The notes below the pieces were generated by a model that saw only the letters and a list, made by a program, of their open reading frames with translations, did no database searches and had not been told where the DNA came from. Both the position numbers and the translations under genes were made by a program. Shown piece after piece: positions 1 to 9,109 of a DNA stretch of 64,000 bases. Each line of letters starts with the position of its first letter. Position 1 is the stretch's first letter. The stretch is from assembly GCF_003253485.1 (NCBI RefSeq), contig NZ_QKTX01000002.1, positions 310,001 through 374,000 on the forward strand, written 5' to 3'. The stretch comes from Algoriphagus aquaeductus. Its GTDB lineage: Bacteria; Bacteroidota; Bacteroidia; Cytophagales; Cyclobacteriaceae.

Positions 1-312
1 TCTGCATGGAAGGGAGGCTGCGGGTGAGACAAAATCCGGGCAGATCAATACATCCGGTTTGAATTTTTTCACCAAGTCGGGAAGTTGAAATTCCTTCCAC
101 CGAAAATAATCCAAGTGGTAGTTGAGTTTTTGAATTTTGGATTTGGTCCCTTTGAATGAATCATCTACCGCCTGCTTTTCAGGCTCGTGAGAAAAAATCC
201 ACTCAATATCCGGATGGGGATATTTCCGTGCAGCCTTGGCCAATTCCAGCATGTAGGTTTTGATACCTGTAGTGGCCACATTGAGGTATTGGAGATCGAG
301 AAGGACTTTCAA
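1..312 (-). CDS. Glycosyltransferase, N-terminal part (cut by window edge)
   Basis: 104 codons are visible, reading from a TTG at 310-312 (no in-frame ATG follows the upstream stop) and running off the left edge. The protein begins MKVLLDLQYLNVATTGIKTY, followed by an amphipathic helix, which is how GT-B glycosyltransferases of the GT4 type usually open (beta-strand, then a glycine-containing nucleotide-binding loop). Later it reads KKFKPDVLICPDF, the usual end of the first Rossmann half. It lies downstream of the Wzy-like gene on the same strand, so it probably belongs to the exopolysaccharide locus. The TTG start is inferred from the family's usual N-terminus. Acceptor and donor sugars cannot be told. 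Confidence 0.6.
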   Translation of the reverse strand, partial: MKVLLDLQYLNVATTGIKTYMLELAKAARKYPHPDIEWIFSHEPEKQAVDDSFKGTKSKIQKLNYHLDYFRWKEFQLPDLVKKFKPDVLICPDFVSPAASLPCR

Positions 313-531
313 GGAATTGGTCTTTTCAGTTCAAAGAAGGCCACCTGCCCAGAAGCTTATATGGCATTCTCAATGGACGTCCAAGTTAGGCATTAAGTGA
401 AAAGAATGGTGCACCTTTTTCAAAATTGGACACTTGCTCCATTTCCCTCCGTCGGGAAGGATTGGAATAGCCTTTCTAAATGAATCCGTGAGCTAGATAT
501 TTTCATTTATAACTCATAAAAAGCCGAAATC

Positions 532-660
532 ATGAGGGATGACATTCAATTTATACCTCATGGCGCTATCGAACTTGCCGGGGGGTTGCCTGACCAACCA
601 AAAGAAAATGACACACTTAAAGGAACCCGCTATTTTCTGAATCTGGAGAAATTCACCTAA
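532..660 (+). CDS. Possible 42-residue small protein
   Basis: An ATG at 532 opens a 42-codon frame ending TAA at 658-660, overlapping the 3' end of the convergent membrane-protein gene by four bases. The product is hydrophilic with no signal or membrane segment (starts MRDDIQFIPHG, contains ELAGGLPDQPKE). I do not recognise a family. It is the only open stretch of note in the otherwise empty gap 313-656; the rest of that gap (313-531) shows no gene, hairpin or repeat I can defend. It may be a real small gene, the remnant of a longer one, or chance. Confidence 0.25.
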   Translation: MRDDIQFIPHGAIELAGGLPDQPKENDTLKGTRYFLNLEKFT

Positions 661-2066
661 AAGGACTTCAATGTGACAGGTTTTGGATTTGAGATCAGGC
701 TATATTCCCGTACGCTAAATCCAACCATCCACCATGTGACCCAAGCCACATAGGTATACATCTCCGCATTGGCGGTGAAAAGCGGCAGAAGCATGCCCAC
801 CTTGGTCACCGCACCCACAAAGGCAATTCGGGCTGTCATGGTATTTTCTGTACGATAAAATACCCTAAGACTCAAAATCACTCCAGTAGCGAGCGTCAAG
901 ATGTATAAAAGCATCCCCAACCACCCCAACTGCACACCATAGATCAGAAACTGATTTTCACCCCCGACCCGTAAATCTTCCTCCACACTTCCGGCATTTC
1001 CGCTCATGGCCAAACCGATCCCCAGCGGATTGGCGATCATGGAGTCCAAAGCCAAAAGCCACTCCACGACGTGACCAATGCTGGAGGTATTTTCAAAAGT
1101 CAAGGTATCAATGACAAAAAAGTAAAAATCATCGGAAGCCAAAAACACCACATAAAGCGCAAAACCTACCAAAGCCAAAAATCCCGCTCCGATCAGTTTG
1201 TACAACCGAAATACTAACGCCACGAAAAAAATCATCACGAAAAAAGCCCCAAATGCTGCCCTTGAAGCGGAGAAAACCAAGCTTCCCATCGAGCAGGCCA
1301 TTACCAAAAGGTAAAACCAACTTTGTTCTTTCTTAGAAGTCAAAAACCAAATCAATCCTGCGGAGAAGCCCATCAGGACCGAACTCGCCATTTCTAAGGG
1401 ATCAGAAAAAAAGCTCGCCAATCGCTTCGTCACGGCTTGGGTTTCAAAAGTCCAGGTTAATCCGAAATTTCCGGTCGGGTCGATGTCATTGATGGCATGG
1501 TTGTAAAGCGCATAGCCCGTAAATTGCTGCAAATGGGATCCCAGGAGGAAACTTTCCACACAGTTGACCAAAAAGGCTCCTATGGCAATGGTAAAAATGA
1601 TCGTAAAAAGGGCCTTGATTTCCCGTTCATTCAGTTGGGAATTTCTACCCAGAAAATAGACCAAGCCCGGTATCAATATGGTCTTGAAATAGAGTGCTTT
1701 GCCCAAAAACGAAACTTCCCCCAACGGCAAAAACACATAAATGAATCCTAATCCCAACAATCCCAACATCATCCAGTCGGTAGAATGGAGCCGGAAAGCG
1801 TAGTCGAACACCCTTTTTTGATAAAAGAGCCAAACCAAGACCGCCACCAGCACGACTACCTCTTTCAAAATCTGGAATATGGCCACCACTTCTTCCGATA
1901 GGGTGGCAAGGTAAATCACACTCAGACTGGTAATGTAAAACGGAAGAAAAGCTGCCAAGAAAAAGATAAAATGGGTCCATTTCCCTTTAAAAACCATCTC
2001 TTGGATGATCCAAAGAAACCCGCCTCCCACCAACAGGGCGATGATCAGAAAAAAAATCAAGGCCAT
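657..2066 (-). CDS. O-antigen ligase/polymerase-like membrane protein (Wzy/WaaL type)
   Basis: 469 residues, almost entirely hydrophobic, with about ten to twelve predicted membrane segments. In the middle it has the family signature RLASFFSDPLEMAS, resembling the R-x-x-S-x-F-x-x-P motif near the large periplasmic loop of O-antigen ligases and polymerases. Such proteins join or polymerise lipid-linked oligosaccharide units on the periplasmic side of the inner membrane. Its start overlaps the stop of the upstream GT2 gene by ten bases, so the two are probably translationally coupled. Whether it polymerises repeat units (Wzy) or ligates glycan to an acceptor (WaaL) cannot be decided from sequence; a capsule/EPS polymerase fits the neighbours best. 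Confidence 0.75.
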   Translation of the reverse strand: MALIFFLIIALLVGGGFLWIIQEMVFKGKWTHFIFFLAAFLPFYITSLSVIYLATLSEEVVAIFQILKEVVVLVAVLVWLFYQKRVFDYAFRLHSTDWMMLGLLGLGFIYVFLPLGEVSFLGKALYFKTILIPGLVYFLGRNSQLNEREIKALFTIIFTIAIGAFLVNCVESFLLGSHLQQFTGYALYNHAINDIDPTGNFGLTWTFETQAVTKRLASFFSDPLEMASSVLMGFSAGLIWFLTSKKEQSWFYLLVMACSMGSLVFSASRAAFGAFFVMIFFVALVFRLYKLIGAGFLALVGFALYVVFLASDDFYFFVIDTLTFENTSSIGHVVEWLLALDSMIANPLGIGLAMSGNAGSVEEDLRVGGENQFLIYGVQLGWLGMLLYILTLATGVILSLRVFYRTENTMTARIAFVGAVTKVGMLLPLFTANAEMYTYVAWVTWWMVGFSVREYSLISNPKPVTLKSF

Positions 2067-2980
2067 TTTTCCGCGGATTTTAATGGTTGAAACAGTCCGT
2101 CACGGATTCCCTTTGCCACAGCGTTCAGCTTTTGGAATCTTCCTCTCACCATAAAATAGCCCATCCAAAGCAAAAATCGGAGCAGGTGGTAAGGAAATCC
2201 AGCCCAGATCCCGAGCTGACGAATCAGAAAAAACTGGTTTCTGACATGGTAATAAAACACCTTTGGACTCAGAATTCCCTCCGAATGCTTCTTTTTGGAG
2301 GAAGCACCAGCCTCATGATAAATCACCGCTTTTTCGGCCAATCCAATGCCATATCCGGCTTTTTTGATTCTGAGAGACCACTCTACGTCCTCGAAGTAGG
2401 TAAAGTATTGGTCATGAAGCAATCCGGCTTTTACTATAGTCTCCCTGGTCAGGAGCATACAGCATCCGGTGGCCCAGTCCAATTCCGTTTTCGAAAACCG
2501 AAAATCTGCCAAAGGCTCCTGATCGCCCAAAGTAATGGCCCTTCCCAAAGTAGGAATCCATTTTCCTCCGGCACTCCAGATTTTCTTTTTGTCATGGAGA
2601 AATAGTATCAGGGGCTGAACTACACCGTAATGGGGATTTTTGGCGAGTTTGAGCAACATTTCTTCTAAAAAATCCGGTTCTACTTCTGTATCATTATTCA
2701 ATAAGAGTACATGAGAATAGCCTTGTTCCAAAGCAAATCCAATTCCGACGTTGTTTCCTCCGGCAAAACCCAGGTTGCGGCTGTTTTCAATCAAATGGAT
2801 TTCCGGAAAAGCTTTTTTTAGGGTTACTCCTTCTTGATTTTGAGAACCATTATCTACCAGAATGACCTTGAAGGTCTGAAAATCGACCTTTCTTAGAGAT
2901 TGGAGACAGGATTTTGTGAATTCGAGTCCGTTCCAATTGACCAAAATGATCGCTACCGATGTCTCAGAGGTAAAAGCCAT
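2057..2980 (-). CDS. Family 2 glycosyltransferase
   Basis: 307 residues with the GT-A fold of family GT2: N-terminal AIILVNWNG, an EN..NLGFAGGNNVGI segment characteristic of the rhamnosyltransferase-like WbbL branch, and the metal/nucleotide-binding LLLNNDTEV (DxD-like). The C-terminal part has a basic and aromatic region (YHVRNQFFLIRQ) that probably lies against the membrane. It would transfer a sugar from a nucleotide donor to the lipid-linked repeat unit in the cytoplasm. It overlaps the flippase gene upstream by 17 bases and the Wzy-like gene downstream by ten, so the three appear to be one operon. The donor sugar is unknown. Confidence 0.85.
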   Translation of the reverse strand: MAFTSETSVAIILVNWNGLEFTKSCLQSLRKVDFQTFKVILVDNGSQNQEGVTLKKAFPEIHLIENSRNLGFAGGNNVGIGFALEQGYSHVLLLNNDTEVEPDFLEEMLLKLAKNPHYGVVQPLILFLHDKKKIWSAGGKWIPTLGRAITLGDQEPLADFRFSKTELDWATGCCMLLTRETIVKAGLLHDQYFTYFEDVEWSLRIKKAGYGIGLAEKAVIYHEAGASSKKKHSEGILSPKVFYYHVRNQFFLIRQLGIWAGFPYHLLRFLLWMGYFMVRGRFQKLNAVAKGIRDGLFQPLKSAEKWP

Positions 2981-4256
2981 GCAGGAGATCTTTTTTATGT
3001 CGATAGAGAAGGAAAAGACAGATGACGAATACTACGATTTCGGTCGAAATGATCCCAATGCACAAGCCGACACCCCCCATCAGGCCGGTCAGATAGGTAG
3101 AAATGCCCACCATGTATAGGCAAAGCATCCAGCTTGCCCGAAACAGCAATTCCTTTAAGTCTGCTACCAGCATCATAGTGACATTGCCCACGTTGATGCA
3201 AGCCAGAAAAGGGATAAATGCAAGCAGCTTTAAATAAATCACCGATTCCAGCATTTGCCCCCGGGATAAAATCTGGATAATCCAAGGCGCTGCCACAAAT
3301 GCCCCTGCACTGATCAGGGCTCCTCCAAGCAACACCCGGAAATACACTCTTCTCAAAAAAGTAAAGAAAGCCGGGCGATCCAGTTGATAAAGCTTGGAGG
3401 CATTGGGAAACACTGCCTGGATGATCAAAGCAGGAAACAGTCGCAGCACCATGACCACTCGCTCTGCCAAACTGTACATCCCAAGCGTCTCAGCGCTGGA
3501 AAAAAAACTAAGAATGATCAAGCCTCCGTTGATAGAAATATGGCTGGCAAGATTGCTGAAAAAGAGCAAAATATTATCCCTCAGATTTTTCCAAATAGAT
3601 GAAAATTCGGGTCGATAAAACCGGATTCCCATAAAACCATGAATGTATCCTAACAGGGTAAGGTTGATCCCCAAACCAAAAAATCCCATCAGAAAATTAA
3701 CCCATTTGCTCTGTTCGGGTTTTTGGATAAATAAGACGATTCCCATCAAAAAGAGCAGTTTGGAAAAAATATTGGCAATGGAAACCAGCTTCATTTTTTC
3801 CATTCCCTGAAAAAACCATAAAGGCAAGGTGGCTTCCGAGAAAAGCAGCAGCACCGAAAAGATCAAAATCATTCTGTACTCAGGAAATAGATTGAACCCA
3901 AAAGCTCCAATCAGGATCAAAAAGGTGGCGATGGCCGCAAGAAGAATTTTGGCGGAAAACACATTGGATACCACATGGGATAGTGCCTCACGGTCGGTCT
4001 GTCTAATGGCGACCTCTCTGGGAGCACTCAGGTTGAATCCAAAACCCACCAGAATATTCAGAAGGATAATGACCGACAGGGAAAGGTTGACCAACCCAAA
4101 TTGATCAGTACCGATGCTCTGAATCAGCAAAGGCATGGAGATGATTGATATCAGCACATTGGAGGACTGGATGATCGCCAGAAACAGGAAGTTCTGGATG
4201 GATTTGTTCCGGATAAAATTCCCGATAGGGATCAACAGATTCAGTTTTTCAAACAT
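2964..4256 (-). CDS. Polysaccharide flippase, Wzx/MATE-type
   Basis: 430 residues with about twelve hydrophobic segments spaced as in the oligosaccharide-flippase (Wzx/RfbX) branch of the MVF/MATE superfamily. The N-terminus (NFLFLAIIQSSNVLISIISM) followed by SIGTDQFGLVNLS and an early RE.A.R segment is typical. The expected role is to turn undecaprenyl-diphosphate-linked repeat units across the inner membrane before polymerisation. The gene sits 13 bases downstream of the chain-length gene and overlaps the GT2 gene, consistent with a Wzx/Wzy-dependent assembly line. Confidence 0.85.
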   Translation of the reverse strand: MFEKLNLLIPIGNFIRNKSIQNFLFLAIIQSSNVLISIISMPLLIQSIGTDQFGLVNLSLSVIILLNILVGFGFNLSAPREVAIRQTDREALSHVVSNVFSAKILLAAIATFLILIGAFGFNLFPEYRMILIFSVLLLFSEATLPLWFFQGMEKMKLVSIANIFSKLLFLMGIVLFIQKPEQSKWVNFLMGFFGLGINLTLLGYIHGFMGIRFYRPEFSSIWKNLRDNILLFFSNLASHISINGGLIILSFFSSAETLGMYSLAERVVMVLRLFPALIIQAVFPNASKLYQLDRPAFFTFLRRVYFRVLLGGALISAGAFVAAPWIIQILSRGQMLESVIYLKLLAFIPFLACINVGNVTMMLVADLKELLFRASWMLCLYMVGISTYLTGLMGGVGLCIGIISTEIVVFVICLFLLYRHKKDLLHGFYL

Positions 4257-4269
4257 GGCAGCTTAGAGT

Positions 4270-5337
4270 TTAGCTTTCCTGCACATGCTTCTGATACAGT
4301 CGCTGGAAATAAAGGGAAAACAAAACCAAAAGTCCGGTTATCACAGCACCCAACACCATTCCTTTGACCAATCGGATCTCGGATCGCTTGAGCGGGTAGC
4401 GAGGAGAGTCAATGATCTGGATGAGCGGTGAATTGTTGCGGTGGTTGACTTTGGCGATTTCCAGGTTTTTGACGATTTCCTGAAAGACCGCCGCAGTAGC
4501 TTGTACATCTATTTGCCGCTTTCTGCTTTCCACAGTTGCCGAGGTGAGCAGCGGGTTGGCATTGGGTACCCGGTCCTGTGCCGATGCATAGGCCCCGATG
4601 CTTTCGTCCAAAATTGCCCTGACCGAATCCGCCTGAGACTGAAGAATACTCAGGTTTTCTCCTGTTTTTTTGGTCTTGGTCTCAAAGTAGAAGGTATTCA
4701 CTTTATTGACCAGCGTCTCATTAAACACCTTGGCAAAGGGCTCGTCCTTGGAGGAAATGGTTACCTGGATAATGCTCAATTTTCGGTCGGGTTTTGCGAC
4801 AAGAAGTTGCTTTTCCCGGATCAGCTTGGCGACCTCTTTGACCACCGAATCCTGAGTGACACTGAAGTTTTCTCTTGGGATCGAAAAATCCAACTTAGCG
4901 AAATCCACTTTGGAGGCCCACTTTTCATCCAATTTTTCAAAGGCCACAAATCGGTCAATGAGTAAGTCCGTATCGTCAAAAGGACTCAGAAGTGTCTCCC
5001 CCAGCATTCGGTCCGAGCGATACAGTTCCATGATATTGTCCCCTTGAAAAAGCCCGCTGGTACTTCCCAACGAACCTAAATTGACCCCTACCAAGGAGGC
5101 GAGACCTGACATCTGACCCAATCCCGGCCCGTCGCCCTCTTCGAGGACAAAAGAGGTTTCGGCATGGAAAACGGGCTTTTTTAACTGGGAAACCAAAGCT
5201 CCCAACCCGAGTCCGATTAATCCTGAAATCAGCAAGACTTTCCACTTCGAAACAAAAAAAGCCAGCCACTCACGAAGATTTAAGATCACCTCCCGAAGGG
5301 TAAACTGATTATCCGAAAAATGCTTATTCGTTGTCAT
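4270..5337 (-). CDS. Wzz/GumC-like chain-length determinant
   Basis: 355 residues with the polysaccharide co-polymerase layout: an N-terminal membrane segment at about residues 34-50 (VLLISGLIGLGLGALVS), a periplasmic portion containing predicted helical stretches, a PRYPLKRSE segment just before the second membrane helix, and a short cytoplasmic tail. There is no C-terminal tyrosine-kinase domain, so it is the Wzz form and not the Wzc form; any kinase would have to be elsewhere. Its ATG overlaps the stop of the export gene in an ATGA arrangement (four bases). The family sets polymer length and couples polymerase to the outer-membrane exporter. Confidence 0.85.
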   Translation of the reverse strand: MTTNKHFSDNQFTLREVILNLREWLAFFVSKWKVLLISGLIGLGLGALVSQLKKPVFHAETSFVLEEGDGPGLGQMSGLASLVGVNLGSLGSTSGLFQGDNIMELYRSDRMLGETLLSPFDDTDLLIDRFVAFEKLDEKWASKVDFAKLDFSIPRENFSVTQDSVVKEVAKLIREKQLLVAKPDRKLSIIQVTISSKDEPFAKVFNETLVNKVNTFYFETKTKKTGENLSILQSQADSVRAILDESIGAYASAQDRVPNANPLLTSATVESRKRQIDVQATAAVFQEIVKNLEIAKVNHRNNSPLIQIIDSPRYPLKRSEIRLVKGMVLGAVITGLLVLFSLYFQRLYQKHVQES

Positions 5338-7922
5338 TGCCAGTTGATTTGAGATAGCACCAAAGCCAAGGTGGCCAGACCAGTTGTCACACCTACCACA
5401 TCTCCCAGTCTCAATGGGATTCTTGGGCCTTTGGTAGGGACAATGACTTCTGCACCGGGTTCTACGGGAGGGAAGGCTTTCACGCCCAAAATACTCCGGG
5501 TTCGCTTGACTGCTCCATTGGCGTAGACTACGTAGGTTTGCTTGCGGTTGGCTCTTCGCTCAAATCCTCCCGATCCATTGATGTAATATTTCAGTCCTCG
5601 ACCTTGTTCATGCCGAAGGGTAGTCGGGTAGACCACATCACCTCTCATTCGGACTGTTTGAAGCAATTTGGGCACGTTGAGAATATCCCCTTCTTCCAAG
5701 ATCAAATCTTCTTCCGAACCCGGATTAGCCAGAATTTTTTCCAGATTGATGGCCACTGCCTCCGATTCCTTGATCTTCACATTAAAGCCGGGAGTCTCCG
5801 CTGCAATTTGATCCAATGATTCTCGTTTCGCATTGGTGGCGATTGAATCTCCTGAATTCTTCTTTTCCTTTGGAAGGTCTCTGAAAAGCCGTTGCAAAAG
5901 TTCTTCTTGGGCTTCAGAATTGTTGGGATCCTCGATGAGGCGCAATCTCAAAGCCTCCAGGTTTCGCTGTCTTCGGATTTGCTCCGATTCGGTATTGAAA
6001 AATTCAGTTCTTCGGATCAGGGTTGCTCCTTTGGCGTAGGCAAATTGATTTAAACCTCCGGAACGTTTTACCAAATCTGAAATTCGGTCCACACTGGTCT
6101 GAATGGCAAAAATCCCCGGAGAGTTTACTTGACCTTCGACAGATACCAGCCGTTGCATATTGAAATTGGCTCTTTTTCTGACAATGACCTGATCAAATGG
6201 CTTCAGCAAAATCGCGTCGGGATTGAATGACAGATCAGGATTGACCCGGGTGTCCAAAATATCGGCCAAAGTTCCCAGATCGGAATCTTCCAATCTTCTG
6301 GCAATTTCGATTTCTCCGGTATTAGCCGATTCCTGAAGTCCTCCAGCCAGTAGGATCAATTCTTCGGGAGTCATGCCTTCTGAATACGGATAGGTTCCGG
6401 GGCGTTTTACCTCACCCAAAATCTGCACATAGCGCTCGTTTTGCACGTCATAAATACTGGAAATCCGTACCACATCTTCTCTTTTCAGTACAAGGTCAGG
6501 CTGCGACCCATCCAAAATGGCCTTGAGGTTGACTTCGATCACTTCCGAACTCAAATCCTCTTTGGTTCTCAGGATGCTTGCCCGCTGTGTATAGGCATCC
6601 CCTTTCAGCCCATCTGCATTTTTGATCAACTGAGAAAGCGTCATCCCCTCAGTCAAGGCAAAGGTCCCCTGACGGAATACGGCTCCTTTGATCTGTACCC
6701 GATTGGCATATCGATTCAGAATACGACCCACCTGAATCTCGTCTCCACCTTTGAGGATAAACATCCCAAACTGGTTTTGAAAAACATCTGACACGGAGCG
6801 TTGATTGCCGGTGATTCGGGAAATAGAAATTCGATCCTTAAATGCCAGATCCGTAAATCCTCCCGCATATTTCAATACCTCATCGAGGGTATCCTCTCCT
6901 TTTACTTCAAAAGTCAGCGGTCTTTTGACCTCTCCCATGACTTTGACCCGGGCCAAAAATGGCTGAATCAACAGCACGTCCTGGTCTTGAAGCTGTACAT
7001 CCAGATTTGCAGTTCCGTTGATAAGCAAGTCATAGACATCGATCTCTGCAACGGGCTTATTGTTGCGCATGAGCTTGATGGCTCGCAGGGTACCGTTGTC
7101 ATTGGGACCACCTGCTGCATACAGGGCGTTGAAGACTGTGGAAAAGGCGCTCAGGGTAAATGTGCCCGGCAGTCTGACTTCTCCCAGGATATGTACTTTG
7201 ATGGTCCTGACATTTCCCAAAGTCACTTGGATAAACGTGTTTGGATTTGTGCCTTGCAATCCGGGATAAAATCTGGCTACCCGGTTTTTGATGATTCCGG
7301 TAGCCTCTTCGATGGTTTTTCCGGAGACCGAGACCGGTCCGATATTGTCCAAAAGAACAAATCCGTCTGGGTTGACCGTAGCCTCGTAATATTTTTCGGA
7401 TTGTCCAAAAATATCCACATAGACCAAATCTCCCGGGCCCAGGATATAGTTTTTGGGCGTAGCCTGGTTTAGGCTGGGCTCAAAGCTGAGCCTTCTGTTT
7501 TTCTGGAAAAAAAGATTGCTTCCAAAAATCTGATTGTTGGCGGGCTGTTCTTCTGTCAGTTCCTGGGTTTGAGTCAGTCCCCGCGTGATATCATTCAGAT
7601 CCACTTGGGTTCTGGGTTCACGTCTTGACACATTGGAAGATCGGGAACTGCCAGCGCCTAGGTTGAGGGTTTCGATCCGGTTTCTCAGCTTTTCGACTTC
7701 TGCTGAAGGCATTCCCCGCATTTGAGCCATTTGGAGGAAATCTGCAGTGCTCAAGCCTGCTTCTTGGGCCCGCTTGACCAATTCTTCAATTTGATCGTCA
7801 CTGAGTTCGTCTACCTTGATGGAGGTGATGTCAGAACTTTGCTGGGCAAGGACGAGGGGCTGTACTAAGGCCAAAGCGCACAGCAAGGCAAAAAAGTACC
7901 TGATTCTTTTGAATAAAATCAT
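5334..7922 (-). CDS. Polysaccharide export outer-membrane protein with six SLBB units
   Basis: 862 residues with a signal peptide (ALLCALALVQPLVLAQ). A polysaccharide-export (Poly_export) domain lies near residues 155-235 (YILGPGDLVYVDIFGQS). I count about six SLBB-like units, each opening with a strand such as VHILGEVRLPGTF, VKVMGEVKRPLTF, VQIKGAVFRQGTF, VQILGEVKRPGTY, VSVEGQVNSPGIF or VRMRGDVVYPTTL. E. coli Wza has about 380 residues and fewer such units, so this is the long form common in Bacteroidota. A hydrophobic C-terminal stretch (VVGVTTGLATLALVLSQ) may be the outer-membrane helix. It is the first gene of the export operon and overlaps the Wzz-like gene. Confidence 0.88.
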   Translation of the reverse strand: MILFKRIRYFFALLCALALVQPLVLAQQSSDITSIKVDELSDDQIEELVKRAQEAGLSTADFLQMAQMRGMPSAEVEKLRNRIETLNLGAGSSRSSNVSRREPRTQVDLNDITRGLTQTQELTEEQPANNQIFGSNLFFQKNRRLSFEPSLNQATPKNYILGPGDLVYVDIFGQSEKYYEATVNPDGFVLLDNIGPVSVSGKTIEEATGIIKNRVARFYPGLQGTNPNTFIQVTLGNVRTIKVHILGEVRLPGTFTLSAFSTVFNALYAAGGPNDNGTLRAIKLMRNNKPVAEIDVYDLLINGTANLDVQLQDQDVLLIQPFLARVKVMGEVKRPLTFEVKGEDTLDEVLKYAGGFTDLAFKDRISISRITGNQRSVSDVFQNQFGMFILKGGDEIQVGRILNRYANRVQIKGAVFRQGTFALTEGMTLSQLIKNADGLKGDAYTQRASILRTKEDLSSEVIEVNLKAILDGSQPDLVLKREDVVRISSIYDVQNERYVQILGEVKRPGTYPYSEGMTPEELILLAGGLQESANTGEIEIARRLEDSDLGTLADILDTRVNPDLSFNPDAILLKPFDQVIVRKRANFNMQRLVSVEGQVNSPGIFAIQTSVDRISDLVKRSGGLNQFAYAKGATLIRRTEFFNTESEQIRRQRNLEALRLRLIEDPNNSEAQEELLQRLFRDLPKEKKNSGDSIATNAKRESLDQIAAETPGFNVKIKESEAVAINLEKILANPGSEEDLILEEGDILNVPKLLQTVRMRGDVVYPTTLRHEQGRGLKYYINGSGGFERRANRKQTYVVYANGAVKRTRSILGVKAFPPVEPGAEVIVPTKGPRIPLRLGDVVGVTTGLATLALVLSQINWQ

Positions 7923-7994
7923 GAGTTTAAGAGGGTTCCGGAGAATTTAAGGGTAATCTAGTGGATAAAAATCCATCTATTTATTAATTCTACC

Positions 7995-8012
7995 AAATCT
8001 GAGTTCAGATTT
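7995..8012. repeat. Perfect 8-2-8 inverted repeat
   Basis: AAATCTGA, two bases, TCAGATTT. It lies between the stop of the radical SAM gene and the start of the export gene, both on the minus strand. No run of T follows it on the minus strand, so it is not a classical terminator. It could be an operator or mRNA hairpin ahead of the exopolysaccharide operon. No convincing TAnnTTTG element is visible between it and the export gene. Confidence 0.4.
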
Positions 8013-8029
8013 GAAGAAGCGGGATGGGC

Positions 8030-9034
8030 TTATTCCGTACAATTTTTGCAAATCTCGATTTGACTTCGGTCAAGTAAAAGCTGGGTCCGAAAGGAACGGT
8101 AACCCTCTGAATTCCAAATTTCCTGTAAAGGGATTTCTTTCAGATCTCCCATGACATGCCGGGCGTCTTTGTCAAAGCAGCAAGGGACCACTTTTCCGTC
8201 CCAAGTCACTACAGCCCCCTGCCACATTTTCCAGCATTTGTTTTCGATTTGGTTTTTGAGCTTCCATTTTCCGGTTCCGCCAGGGATATACCTGGAATAG
8301 CCCAGATCCGAAGGGATCAATTCGGATCCATTTTCAAAGTCATAGATTTGGGTGGTTTTCAGCTGGAGCTCATCTACGCCGATTTCCCTTGCCCAATCCT
8401 TCAATCTTGGTAGCTGATGTTCATTTTGTCCGGTGACCAGAAATTGCAGGATGATTCGGGGGAATTTTTTGCCCTTTCTTTTGCGCTCATCAAGCAAAAG
8501 GGTAAGCCCCTTTTGGACCTTATCCAGGTTACCTCCAATCCGATATTTTTCATAAGTCTCTTGGGAAATTCCATCCATGGAGACGATGAGCTGCCTCAGT
8601 CCTGATGTCAGGATTTCAGGGATATTCTTTTCGGTCAGGTAATGTGCATTGGTGGAGGTGGAGGTAAAAATGCGTTTTTCATCCGCATACTTGACCATTT
8701 CCAAAAATTCAGGATTCAAAAAAGGCTCACCTTGGAAATACAAATGCAGCCAGGTTAAGTGGTCAGCAGATTGATCAATGACTCTTTTGTAGAGTGAGGA
8801 CTCGAGCATACCCGTGGGACGGGTAAAGGAACGCAATCCGGATGGACATTCCGGACACCTTAGGTTGCAGCTCGTGGTCGGTTCGACACTCAGCGTAGTA
8901 GGCAATCCCCACATCAGCGGCTTTTTGAAAAGTCGGCTCCAAAAAAATGAGCCCGACAACTTGAGCAAGTTGACCGATTTTCTGACGGTCAGGTAAGCAA
9001 GTAGGGCTTTGAATGTGATCCACTGGTTTTTCAC
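8030..9034 (-). CDS. Radical SAM protein with SPASM domain
   Basis: 334 residues. The radical SAM cluster motif CNLRCPEC (CxxxCxxC) is at about residues 55-62 within VEPTTSCNLRCPECPSG. The C-terminal SPASM part carries further cysteines (CWKMW, VVPCCFD, IEICKNC), expected to hold an auxiliary Fe-S cluster. It should generate a 5'-deoxyadenosyl radical for a modification. The family includes peptide-modifying maturases and sugar- or lipid-related enzymes. No precursor peptide is visible nearby; the gene sits directly upstream of the polysaccharide export operon on the same strand, so a role in glycan or envelope modification is a reasonable guess only. Confidence 0.85.
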   Translation of the reverse strand: MKNQWITFKALLAYLTVRKSVNLLKLSGSFFWSRLFKKPLMWGLPTTLSVEPTTSCNLRCPECPSGLRSFTRPTGMLESSLYKRVIDQSADHLTWLHLYFQGEPFLNPEFLEMVKYADEKRIFTSTSTNAHYLTEKNIPEILTSGLRQLIVSMDGISQETYEKYRIGGNLDKVQKGLTLLLDERKRKGKKFPRIILQFLVTGQNEHQLPRLKDWAREIGVDELQLKTTQIYDFENGSELIPSDLGYSRYIPGGTGKWKLKNQIENKCWKMWQGAVVTWDGKVVPCCFDKDARHVMGDLKEIPLQEIWNSEGYRSFRTQLLLDRSQIEICKNCTE

Positions 9035-9058
9035 AACGGAAATAAGGAAGTAAATGCG

Positions 9059-9085
9059 AAAAAGCCACCCGAAAGGTGGCTTTTT
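9059..9085. terminator. Bidirectional-looking rho-independent terminator
   Basis: AAAAAGCCACC, a five-base loop, GGTGGCTTTTT. The stem is followed by T-runs on both strands. It lies between the 3' end of the fasciclin gene and the 5' end of the radical SAM gene, both minus strand, so it should end the fasciclin transcript and separate the two units. Confidence 0.85.
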
Positions 9086-9109
9086 GTAAAGGTATTTTAT
9101 GATCGAAAA

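Noticed and set aside
5334..7922. Wza gene as a fusion of two export proteins
   Set aside because: The protein has a single Poly_export domain followed by SLBB units; there is no second signal peptide.
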